64,000 nucleotides of DNA from Ditylenchus dipsaci. Taxonomy: Eukaryota > Nematoda > Chromadorea > Rhabditida > Anguinidae. Within the stretch, counting starts at the first letter, position 1, and each line of letters begins with the position of its first letter. The stretch is from assembly GCA_004194705.1 (NCBI GenBank), contig SADC01001267.1, positions 1 to 64,000 on the forward strand, given 5' to 3'. A program made the translations under genes and the position numbers. Below are positions 31,950 through 44,200 of the stretch, in pieces. The notes under the pieces were generated by a model. It was not told where the DNA came from. It did not search any database and saw nothing but the letters and a program-made list of their open reading frames with translations.

Positions 31950-33701
31950 ATCTATTGTGCAATTATTTTTGCTGTTGCATGCGAAACATATCTTGATTCT
32001 ACTTTACTGCTCCACTTACTGAATCCACTCTGGTCTTCCATTCTAAATGTTGTTTTTTGTTGTTTTAAAATGGGAATCCCTGTGCTTTACAGTGAAAAAT
32101 AGGCGAATGCAAAACTTTATTTTTCTCATAAAATTTTTCTGTAGGCGTTATACATAATTTGAAAAAAGCTTTCTATCCAGTTTTTAAAAGTAGTACAAGG
32201 TCATCAATATGAGATTTTACATGAAAGGCGAAGGGACGGTGCAAAAAATTGCTGGTCCCCGCCTAAATTTGTATTTCTGGTATGTCCCTTTAATTGTTTG
32301 TTTATTAGTTGGGAAGCATAGGGATTTGGTGAATTTAGTAGCTTAAACTATTTTCACTGCTTTGATTCCTAGGAGACCTGACTTGTTGCTCTGGAGGGTA
32401 TTAGCTTTTGCCTTGAACATTATTACGTAGTTGGACTCTTTGGCGGAGGTGTTTAATAAAGGTTATATGGTCTAATTTCGAGAGATTGAGCAATTTTAAC
32501 TTTGTTCTCAGTTTTGTAGATTCACTTCAGTTAATTTTTGGAAGATGTGTGTACTCTACTTTATCCTGTTATGTAAAATGTCAAAAGTTAATGTTGTTGA
32601 CAATTTTTTGCTATGTAAGTTATTGTTGAAAATCAGATAAACAATTTATAACTATCCCGTCTGACTAAAGACTGAAAAATGACAGATGCACAGATAATGA
32701 AAGCCTTTTCGTTGACGTAAGACGCCCATTTCTTTTGTGTCCTTTTTTTGTTTGTCGAGCTTAATGGATAAGTATCCCCGAGGACGGAGCTACATGATGA
32801 TGTCAAAACTTTTTTAAAAAGTTAAAAATTTGACTTTACAATGTAACCCGATAAAATGTACACCCAATATAGTGTAGGTTCTATTTACAGGGTGTCTTAA
32901 GAAATGTGGACCTTTTAAGTTGCCATAACTTTTCTTATACAGTCGACTCTCTCATTAGTGTACACTCTCCACGGCGTGTCAAACACGTCAAAAGACCAAA
33001 TCGAGATCTTCGTATAGAGACAAATTCGTTTTAAAAAACATTTTGAATTCAATTTTTTTTTGTTTTTTAGCATTTTATGTTTTTGGTTATAACTTTGCTT
33101 AGGTAAGCTGTGTTCGATTTTTTTTGATACCACAGGAAAGCTCTAAGTTTGCTGTTTTGTTTTGAAAAAATTAAGCTCTTTTATAAATGTAAAAAAGTTA
33201 AAAAAATTAAAAGTTCGAATTTATCGGCTTGGCAGAGTCAAGTTGCTAACTTAAAAAAGTTATTTCTGAATAATTCTGTGCTAAAAAAATTTTTTGTCTG
33301 GCACGATCGTAGTACGTTCACTCCGCTTTCTTATGCACATCACAGTTATTCCAAATGTGCAGTTCTCATCGAGAAAGTGGACGATTTAGCAAAAAAAATT
33401 TCCAGGTATTGTAATGTATTATTCCAGGTGTTTCCAGGTACGAGATATCGTTAGTGTACACCTGGGACCGCTTTTGTTGGTTTTGACTGAAACCCTTCAT
33501 AAAGTACCCTCCCATTAGTGTACACTCTCATTGAAGGAGGGGGACTTCTACGGCTACTTTTTGACATTGGCTGCTACTTCACTTCACATACATTTTTTTC
33601 ACATACCGTATTTCCTCTAATTGCCGCCCCGCGGCGCTTATTTTCCGATTGACCTCTAGGGGGGGGGGTCGGCAATTAGATTTTACTAAATCAATAATCT
33701 A

Positions 33702-33947
33702 CCGTATTCTCTCTAATAGGCCGACACCCTCTAATAAACCGACACCCCTTTTTGAGGGACCGTATCTCAGTCCGAAGAAAAAATTACATCGCTGTTTATT
33801 GCGTTTTCTTAGTTCCCACGAGCTCTATCGATTCCGCTTTTTCGATTTTGGATTTTCACCGAAAATGTCGAGTTCGACCCAAAATTTTCACGATTTTTGA
33901 AGGGTTGAAAAATAAACCGACATGTCGGCCTATTAGAGAGAATACGG
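33702..33947. repeat. CCGTATTCTCTCTAATAGG MITE with TA target
   Basis: TA flanks CCGTATTCTCTCTAATAGGC and its complement. Subterminal CCGACACCC and GTCGGCC blocks replace the CGCCCC of other family members. Confidence 0.85.
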
Positions 33948-34450
33948 TAAATTGATTTAGGTTATAGCTTTTTAGGCCAATTGTTTGTCCAGGGCAGCCA
34001 AATTAAAGGTAGGAGGAACTTTATTTACGCATCGCGTAGGTCACACGTTCGACTACCATCGGCTGCACAACATGTATTTAAATTTCTTTTATTAACAATT
34101 TCGTGTCAAAATCATCCTCGGACTTTTGGCTGTCCGACAAGACCATCAACGCAGGGTTTCCTTTTCTACATTTCTGTATATGAAACGTGTGACTTGTCGA
34201 AAAAAACCCTCAAAACCCGTGATTATCGGAGCTATAGCCTATTTTATAGCTTACGAATAAGCTACACTAGGTGTACTTTCTTTTCTTGTACCCAGGTATT
34301 CGTAGTAGGTTGAAGAACTCATGTAGTGTAGTGGGTAGTACCCGGGTGGTAATATTTTCATCTTGTGCAGAATTTTTAAAATTTAAAATGTTTTTCTATG
34401 ATCCAACAGTTCTACTTTAGTTCTACTGCATAATCCATGAACCAACCAAA

Positions 34451-34731
34451 CCAAGTGGTCGTCCACTTGGATCAAAAAATTTTTTACGTTTTTTATGTTC
34501 CAAAACCTGTTTTCTGGACTGATTCAGGCATGCTGAAGATGGTTTGATAATAGTAAAATAAGGTTTTGTATGGTATTTTTTAGCATCGGGATATAATTGA
34601 TCTTGCCAAAACTCGATTTTACCAAAACTTAAAAAATACCTGACAAAACGGCGTTTACCACTATCAAACCATCTTCAGCATGCCCGAATTGGTTCAGAAA
34701 ACAGGTTTAGAAACATGAAAAACGTAAAAAA
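34451..34731. repeat. CCAAGTGGTCGTCCACTTGG MITE, right end missing
   Basis: The left terminal palindrome is intact, with paired GCATGCTGAAGATGGTTTGA and its complement inside, but the right terminal palindrome is absent. Immediately downstream is unrelated DNA, so the copy is truncated. Confidence 0.75.
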
Positions 34732-34789
34732 TTGAATTTTTTGAATGTGTCAACTGAAGTGGGCGGAGAGATCACAATAGTAACAAAAT

Positions 34790-34985
34790 GTGATAGTGTT
34801 GCAAAAGTTGATAGTTGATACTTGATAGTTGATAGCTGAGAGTGAAGAACTCTCAACTGTTGCAACACTATCACTATCAACTATTAACTGTCTGCTCTCA
34901 ACTCTCAACTATTACTCTCAACTGTTGCAACACTATCACTCTCAACTATCAACTATCTACTCTCAACTCTCATGTGTTGCAATAG
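34790..34985. repeat. GATAGTTGA/TCAACTATC inverted word array
   Basis: Words of GATAGTTGATA run rightwards, then ACTCTCAACTATCAACTATC run in complement, joined by AGTGTTGCAA/TTGCAACACT. It is short, low in complexity and can fold on itself. Confidence 0.75.
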
Positions 34986-35254
34986 GCCCCTGGCGATATA
35001 CTTAATCCGCGTATCGTTTTCAGTCTTTTTTGACCAAAAGCGATTTTCGAGAAAGCCGAACCGAGAATTTCGGTTTGGTCCAGCACCCAGCAAGGTTGTT
35101 GAGTAATGAAGCAGCCGAGAGAGTGCCAAGTGTGTGTATGTTAGATTTGACCAAGAGCCCAGCGGCTTTACCATCAATTAATTCACCTGTCTTTTATAAA
35201 GTCAAAGTCGCGGAGTTTCATTTTTTGACGTTCCTGCTGAGAAAAATCGAATCC

Positions 35255-35600
35255 TGACACCGGATTCGTGTTTAGCATGGTCGATTGCATACCGGAGCTT
35301 TATTGGATCTGATACTCGTCATCAAATCTTAAATATTGAATTTTTTTCAAATGTTTTTTTCTCTCGAGGGGAATTTCCGAATTAAACTTAAACTCACATT
35401 TGAAGAAGGAAAATCTGTAATTGACCATGCTGAACACGAATACGGATTTGGTTTTTACAGAATTTGGTTTTTCTGAACAGGAACGTCAAAGAATGAAATT
35501 CCGCGGAATTTTCTCCCGCGGAATCTTCTCCCGCGCAATTTTCTCCCACGGAATCTTCTTCCACGGAATCTTCTACCGCGGAATTTTCGCCACGCCATTT
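35255..35600. repeat. Palindrome plus CCGCGGAATTTTCTC array
   Basis: 35255-35445 is an inverted repeat with TGTTTAGCATGGTCGATTG and CTTGACCATGCTGAACACG-type arms. The arms resemble those at 13620 and 17270. Directly after it, 35490-35590 is a tandem of roughly 15-bp CCGCGGAATTTTCTC or CCACGGAATCTTCTC units. Confidence 0.75.
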
Positions 35601-36915
35601 ATTTGATAATAAAATTTTCATTCATTTGATAATAATTCGTTGGTCCTACCCTGAACTTCTGGTCGGTTGGTTTGAACACCTCCTCTGCCTGACGCTGGAT
35701 CATCCGTCTAAAACCTTCTTCTTGGCTCGCTTATTCATTCGAACCCAATCGGCAAGCTTTTTGTCGAGATCGTCGTGCTTCACAGATCTTCCTCTACCTG
35801 GCAGACGTTTGGAAGCTTAGAGGTTGATCTGAAATGATGAGCATAATGCGAATACTTGAGAGTTTCATATCGTCTTACATTTGTATGCGGATCTTCTCTC
35901 CTTTTTCCACCCAGTCGTAGACGAACCTGCGATTTATTCCGTAGTGCCTGCTGGCTGAGTTTTTTGATCTTGTGAGAGCCGACTAGATCACCTTTAGCTT
36001 GAATTCTGCGATGTATTTCCCATGTTTCCGAGGCGGATCGTCACTCCCTTCCGAACTTTTTTCATGGGCGCTAGATACTTTGCAGAGGCTGGATATTGTG
36101 GATAAAAGTAGCAAGGGTACTGGTTTGAAGGCAGAAATATTTCAGATGCCCAAAGATTCAGAATTTGAACTCGTTTTTTCTTACTGCGGGATTATTAGAG
36201 ACTGTGGGTTTATTTTCCGATCACCCTCTAGGGTGTGGGATTATTAGAGAGTGTGGGTTTGTTGGAAGGTGGGATTATTAGAGAGAATACGGTATATAAA
36301 GTGAAAGGCACGATTATTGCTTGACAGATTTAAAAAAAAACCTAGTAACGTATTTCCTCTAATGAAGCCACCCCTCCTAATAGAGCCAATTCCTCGACTT
36401 TAAGGGTATGTATCTCGGGTAGAGTAAATATTTCGCAAAGCGGTTTAATTAAAATTCGTCTGACTTACCAACTTCAGACGTCCAGATTTCCGAGCTATGT
36501 TCGATATTGCGCACCCCTTTGACGCTATCAGGTGAAGTTTTTCGTGTAGATTCTGAAACCAGCCGAGCAGAATGACTCTAAACACGCATATGACCATATA
36601 CAAAAGAACTACTCCTATCCATTTTAAGAAAAGAGCTCATTTTTAGTAGCTGAAAATAATCACACCACTATAAAAAGCCATGACTCAAAATTTTCAGAAT
36701 AATTCAAAGTTGACATCTGAAAACAAATTTATCAGCGTTAAATTTGGAGTCCAATGATTTATAATATCTACTAGCCAATCTATCCAAATTACAGATTATG
36801 TCTCTTAAAAATTTTACAATCAGAAAAACACCGCGAAATACTCGTTCTTTTTTTTTCATTTAATATTTTCAAGATCAGTAAAAAATTATTAAGAATAACT
36901 GATCCTGAAAAATTC

Positions 36916-37375
36916 GGCGTGCCTTTGACTGGGAAAACCTTTTTCTTGCCGTAAAAGACTTTTTTGCCGTAAAAACTTTTTTGTAATTTACTTTTTTGCC
37001 GTAAATTTACTTTTTCCGCAACTTTTTCCTTCATTTTGTCGCAGGTCTTTTTTGGTTATCTGTGTCCAGATTTTTAATGATTTTAATTCTACATAACTTT
37101 TTCACTTTTCATGTTTTTATTTCCAGATAAATGAAATTTCGCGATCTGCCAAGAGGAGAGCAAGCCATCGTTGAGTTGCGGAATTTATGAAGTAGTTATT
37201 GTTGAGAGTTGATTATTGTTCTTTCTGTTGAAAATAAATTGTTTCGCGCATTTATATAACTATTTAAATCTAGACACAGATAACCGAAAAGAACCTTGCC
37301 GCAAATGAAGGAATAAACTATGATGATCAAATAGTTTATTTATCAGTTCTCTAATTGATCAGTCAAAGGCACGCC
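36916..37375. mobile_element. 460-bp TIR element, 8-bp duplication AAAAATTC
   Basis: AAAAATTC lies at 36908-36915 and 37376-37383. Terminal repeats are GGCGTGCCTTTGACTG. At the left the subterminal zone repeats CTTTTTTGCCGTAAA words (36948-37015), again a short-word array, with a weaker right counterpart (CTTGCCGCAAATG). It is non-coding. Confidence 0.85.
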
Positions 37376-38260
37376 AAAAATTCAGCTTGATGCGCCGGCA
37401 AAAAGTGATCTAACAAAACAAAAGTGGCAGTTTTAACTTTTAGTCGAAGATGTCGCGTTGACAACAGTGGGGGTAAGCAGGAAATTTTGGCTCCAGCATC
37501 GTCCCACGCCCCAGTGATTTCCAGACCACCGCCCGGCACCGCCCCATGCCCCGAGATGGTGCGCTCCTGGTCGCACCGGATCATGAAGCAGTGCCGGAGG
37601 TTTGTTCAAGCTGTAATTATGCTTCAACGCAATTCGTAGGCCCAATTTTAAGTGAAATTTAAAGAATCAGATTTCACAATGCGAAATTCAGGATAAATAA
37701 AGAGGCTCCAGGGCGCCCCATACCCCGCCCCACCCCCACATTTAGCGCCTCGGACTATTTTTATTCGTGACCCGACACCGCGCCACTTACCTGGTCGGGC
37801 ATTGCGGGGCTCTTTTAGGGCGTCCCGGGGTTGACTCATCACCGGTTGCCAATATTTGCTGCTAATTTATCAATTTTAGATCCTTTTCTTACCCTGGCAT
37901 ATATAAGACTTCCATATATAATAGAACTGCCATTTGTTGTCCCTTCTTGATGTCCTCAATTGCCCAACTTAGACGCTTTATCCGCTCCTATTAACACGAA
38001 TGGTTGAAGCATGACAAAAAATTTGGGAGGAAAACTGGGGCATGTTTCTATTTGGAATTATCGACCTCGCCAATGTCCTCCATCTCTAAAAGATTCTCCT
38101 CCTCCTACTCCCACAAGAGCAATACATACATCTAAGAGTTTGCTTTTTGGCCCAATTGTTGCTTCTCCTTCCCATTAATTGTCAAGGAACTGCTGGGGGT
38201 AATATTTTCGCATCTGTTTTTTTGGTCCAGCCCATTCTTTTATTATTTGTTCAAGGAATC

Positions 38261-41200
38261 ATGTCAGCCAATCTTGGCATGGCCATCTCCATGATGGTCA
38301 AGCTGTCTGAAGACACGGGTCTATCTAGTGCCGCTACTAACCAACTTATGGGTCTTTCTGCCTCCTGCTTGTTCCTCGGCTCCGAATCAGACAATAAATA
38401 TGTTAAGTTGGAGTGGAATTTTGAGGACTCGGTTAACTTGATCGATTGGATCGGCCTATTTCACGAAGGTAAATTTAAATTTTACGTGCAGTCTAGTGTT
38501 TTTTTTGCCTAAAAAAGTGTTTAGAATGGAATATAGCTGGGTTTGTAGATGGAACTAAAAAAAGTAATTGTATTTAAACAATTTTTAGCTTAAAAATTAT
38601 TTTACCTACCTTTTATTCGAATAAAACAGCTCGTAGGTTTTTTTCATAGATATGTGCACAAAATTATTTGTATGTTTTTCAAATGACCTCTTAATCACGA
38701 TTTTTCAAATTAGAAACTGAAGATAAATTTTAATGGAGAACATAGCGTGCATGTACCCTATGGGCACTTTTCCTCCTCTACAAAATGGTATTAGCGCTTT
38801 TGCGATAATGACTAAAAATCCCAATATATGGCAGAGATCGAAGTTTTGAAACTTGATGTATCTCAAATTCGCTCTTCAATTAATTAGAGAGAATGGTTTA
38901 ATTAGAGTAAATAGGTATGTATTTTTTAGGTGCTAGAATTTAGAAAATTTGGTGCGATTGCAATTCAATTTTATATGTTCTTTTTTTTCAAATTTCATTA
39001 TAAATTTTTTGGGCCAGTAATATTTTGTATATGAAAGCAATTTGAGTATTTAGGTGTTTTCGCGAAAATAAATTCGCGGTTACAATGAACACTCGATATG
39101 GTGTACACTTGGCCGATACCCAGGGTGTAAACTAAATCGAGAGTTCACTGTAAGCGGTTGCGGCTATTTTTCTTCCAAACGCTGCAATCATGCAGTCAAC
39201 CTTAACGGCGTCCATCTAGATTTCAGACCTCACCCTACCCCCGTTTGGTTATTCTTGCAGGAAACTTGAAGTATGAAATTTTGAACTCTTCATTTTTTGG
39301 AATGTTTGAGGGGAATGCCACGGGATTTATTTGTTTGATAAGTGTCCGTGATATCTATCTCTATAACTTCGCCAAGCTTTTTGTCCATTTCCCGTGGGAG
39401 AAAGTTCATTGGTTTGGACGGATGACTTTTGTTTTAAATGTAGCCCTTTTTGTTTTCGCTTAAAAGCTTATAGTGAGGCCTTCAAAGCCGCCAAGTTCCC
39501 TTAGGAGTGATAGTTGACTTAAAAAGTCTTGTGTCCCAGGTTTATTATAGACAATAGTTTTATGGAATGAAAGTTACAATTTAGATCAGTGTAACCCCTT
39601 CTCTATATGGATTACAAGAGCTATGGTGTTTGTGGTGCCAAAGCTGGTTCAGTGGACTGGAAGATTACTAACGCACATCTCAACGCTGACAATAACAACA
39701 ATTCACTTTGCTTCAGGTGCTTTATTTCGGGTCTATTTATTTAGTTCATTCAAGGCACAAAGTTTATATAAGATAAAATTGGGTTACACCATCTAATGCT
39801 TGAAATTAGCCCTCTGCTGTATTTTCGCTTGGCTGATGTTGAGAAAAAGAGATCTGACCCTATTGTTGCTTAGGCTGAGTGAGCAAGAATAATTGCATAA
39901 CTGATTATTGTTTCGGGAATTTAAAGGCTGTATTCTGTTGTTCAAGTTATTTTGGTTTCAGGCTAATTTAAAAAAATATGGCTGATTTTAGTCATTAGAT
40001 GGTGTATTGAATTCTTTTTAAATCATGTAAGGTTAAAATTTCAAACAAACCTGTGACTTTTCACATGCATTTGCAGTTTTGGTGAAAACAGAGTCAAGGC
40101 TGCTTTTCGAATCTAAATTATAACTGGTGGAAAAAATCTTTTGCGGACTTTTGAGCCAATTTTTTAAAGTTTAAATGTTATAGTGAAAAATTAAAATAAT
40201 AGTCTTTGAAGCCTTGAATCTCCTTTTTTATTTGGTATTCAAAACTTATGTAGATTATTATAGAAAAGTCATCGTTTAGTTTCAAACACTAATAAGTCAT
40301 TTTGATCAGTTGACCAACATTTTTATCATTTTAACCGGTCAAAATTTCAAAGATCCTGGCACTATGTTGTAGCGCAAACCAAGAGTTACAAAATCCGTTT
40401 GACAAAATAAATTATAATATAAGAGTTGAGATATGACTCTTTGTGAGAAAAAAGTTTTTAAAAATGAAAAAAAAACTGGGGTTTCAGTAATTTTTTGTTT
40501 TATTTTTGGTCAGAATTTTAAAAAGGTGAATGTTTTCTATGATCTTAGATATGATCTAAAGTAGGATGGTTGTAATTTTGAATCGACTTCCAAAACTCGG
40601 TCGCGTAAATTGATTTTCGTAGGACATTCTACATAACATGGCTAATTAGAAAAAATTACACAAAAAATTAGTTGCTTTATTCCACTAAAACCAGAAGGAC
40701 AGTTCACGTCAACGTAACCCTTTATATAGTCGAATCTCTTTAATTCATAACCTTTGAGAATATGTTAAAAGTTAGCGCGAGTAGACTTTATTAGGTTATC
40801 TGTAATACAATTTATTGCTCTGTAAATTGTTTGATTTTTTCTGAATTTACAAAATTGTAAATACTACTCTGCTACACAATCTTTTTTTTAAGTGATACAG
40901 TCTTTTTGAAGGGCACGGGTGTGATCTAAAAATTACAGTAAAATATTTTTCAAGCAAATTCTTTCTAAGTGGCTATGCTGTTGACCTGTAACCTTCCCAA
41001 TTTCCAGGTATTACAATGGGTTAACAGGTGCTTTGAGAGCTTCCAGTCCTCCACTTTTAGTTTATTCTGATGCCCAAATTGCGGTCACATGTAAGTTACA
41101 CATCATATTTCTTAAAGTGCACATTCTTCTGTTCAGCAATTGTGTGCAAGCAACTACCCGAGTCTAAAAGTGTCTCTTATTACGCAAAGATCAGTTCCAG

Positions 41201-44200
41201 TGCAAGTGGCTGCCAGTACAAAACTCCCAATTCATCAAAGGGGTGCTGGCCACAATTGGTATGATACATCAACTACACCAAAAACCTTTTTACCGAATTT
41301 CTTCAGAGCTACCTTTTCCCAGCAGACAGATCGAGCGAGCTCAGGTTTGCCGTCAAGGAACGCACTAACCACTGGTCCAAGTCAGCTCAAGTCGAGTTCT
41401 TGGGGTGGTTAATATTTCTGTGCTGGATGTGGTTCAGAGTGCCAATCAGTAAGTAGAAAAAATCCGGTTTTATTATCCAACAGGATCCTACTATATGGCG
41501 TATCAAAAATTTCCAAAGATTTAAAGTGCCCTATCTTTTTTGATGGAGATATTTTTTTAAGTCTGTTTCTCAGAATGATTAAATTTTGAATTACGGTTTT
41601 GTTTGGTTTATAGCTTCAACAATATGATTTTTGCTTGGTTGTCTTTGTGCTTTAGTTTCTGGTCTCTGCATGGCCTCTGGACAGGCAAGGCTCAAAACAA
41701 CAGGAGTGGAAAACGAAAATCTTCTTTGGGGTATTATATATAGGGTTCATAGAAAAATTGATTTTTCAGAAGTTCCACGACTTGTTGATTCAAATCCTGA
41801 TTTTCGATCTTTGAAAATCCCTCCATTTTACGGTGTACATATGTCCTGATTTTTCAGGATTTTTTGGTTCAATACCTGATTTTTGAGACACAAATCCTTA
41901 TTTTGCAATTTTAGATCTGTGAACCTTGATTACAAACCAAACAAAGTCAAAACTCAAACTTAATTGAGCTGATAATACAGAATTTCCGAAAAATCCATGT
42001 ACCGTATTCTCTCTAATAGGCCGGCAATCTCCTTAATTCGGTACTCTATTATAAGCCAGTAACCCAAAAAGTCAATTTTACCTACACTATAATTAAGTTT
42101 TTGACAAAAATTGCAGAGATCATTTTTGTTTTATTTTAGCGTTGTTTTTTGAAATTTCAATATATTTGCAATGCTCTCATTCATTGTACAGGCTGCGTCA
42201 GAATGACGCAGCCACGGTATTTCAGTACAGTATTTTTCTACAAATCGGCTCAGTAGGTATGGTTTTCGGTAGAAAAAAAACTATACAGTTAGCATCTGTC
42301 ATATTTTGACTTATTTTCTTTTGTTACGATATTTTGATAATGAAAATAAAAATAATTTCGGCACGGTATTTTTGCCTAAAATCGGTCCGGTCCGTACGGT
42401 TTTTGATACGGTATACCGCACCGTCATTATTTCTATGACCAACCATTATTGGCAAAAGGCTTTAAAAAAGGTAAAAAGTGTCGTACCCTAAGCAGGATCG
42501 AATGTAAGGGAAGTTGTTAGTAAAAAAATGTTAGGTAAAAAAATTTAGGACCAGTTTGCGAATCTTAATTAGCAGAAAACTTCAAACATTAGGAAAAAAG
42601 TGTCGTATCTAGGCAGGAGTCAAACTGTTTTACAGCTATTTTACGAATGAATTTTTAATTGAAAAAATAAGCGGGCACTCTTCACTGAGCCAGCACTCTC
42701 TAAAAACCCGGCAGCCCAGAGGGTGATCGAAAAAATAACCCGGCATGCCGGCTTATTAGAGCGAATACGGTAATAAAAAGTTATGGCCATTACAAACGGT
42801 CGCAAGCTTTTGGTGCACCCTGTAAATAAAACTTGACGGATTGCCATATATGAGATGCATTTTTCACACAAATGTCAGAATCCGAAAAAAAACTTGGTTT
42901 AACACATTTGAATACACCCACACACATGCTTATATTTTTGAAGAATGACTTTTATGGCTCTCTTCAAGTCTAAATTCAACTTTATCTGGGGATTTCAATG
43001 TAGGGATGCTAACAATAAATGTTCATTTTTAGAGACCTAGCTTTTGTGCTCCGCCCCTTGCCCTCCTCTACCACTAATTCCCCAGCTTTCATCAACAAAC
43101 GACACACCTCAACTTGCACCACTCAACACAAAGCTGTCAATCACTGCCAAATAGTGGTTTCATGTAGATTACAACCTCAACAAAAACAATCCTACAATGG
43201 TTTGCACTTTTTATTTTGTTCATTTATTTGTAAAATAAAAAAAACTCCTGAAATTGCGGGAATTACTAAATTACCGAATTACTGAAAACAAAATTTTTGC
43301 TCCATAAATCGAGTTTCTTTCTTGACTTTCATGTAAAACTACAAAAAAAGATTTCATACAAGAAAGCCAGATGGGCCGGCGAAAAGAAGTTAAACATAAT
43401 TTTGTATTTATTATTGTTATTCTAGCAATAGAAGGGTGGTATTCATCTGCAACAATAGGATTCTCAAACATTGGGAGATTCGAACATACCGAGGACTCAC
43501 ACACAAAATCTATTTAAGCAATGTTACATTCGAACATTGTCATTCTCAAACAATGGGAGATTCGCGCAAAACCCGTTGAAGAAAATGTTATTCAAACAAA
43601 GGAAAATTCTCGATTCCTTCATGCGTGATTTTGTGGACGGGCCACATACTCATCTGGAAAATAGAGTGATAAAGCATGGTAGGGGAATGTCGCATAGTGA
43701 GCGAATCCTTGAAAACAGGTATCAAAGGTTATTGCTCGAACATGCTTTTCTTGAACGGATTTTGCGTGAATATTCCATTTTTTTGATTAGACTTTGAGTG
43801 AGTCTCCCATATGTTCGAATCTCACAATGTTTGAGAATCCATTTCTTGCAGATGGATACCACCAATAGAAGACTCAATTCCAAATTCTCTAAGCGTCATT
43901 ATATCTGATCCCACAGAAGTTTCAGTAGTCTAAAGTCGTAAATATTAGATGGACGGATTATACAATTATGCACTGGCTCATATCGACCCGAAATGATGTT
44001 TTTCTACGTTTTAGCATCTAAGTGTAGAAAAAATGTTTCCAGTGCGCGGCCAACCATTTAAATAAAAAAAAATTTGACCGAAATTTCCCTTTTTGCCTTG
44101 GTCCCCTAAGGTTATTTACCCTGAAAGCGCACGTCGATGACCATAAAATGATTGTTTTTATGGTATTCTACCGTGTTTTGATCACTGGAGCTGGGAAAAA

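Larger units (their letters stand above)
31950..38260. other. 6.3-kb intergenic region filled with repeats
   Basis: No host gene recognised. It contains TTAGTGTACACTCTC words (32940-33530) from a TA-type MITE, copies of the CCGTATT family (33606-33680 half, 33702-33947 complete, ends near 36295 and 36351), a CCAAGTGG MITE at 34451, simple arrays at 34790 and 35490, and the 36916-37375 element. A short GC-rich patch (37480-37820) has open frames on both strands but no domain. Confidence 0.5.
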
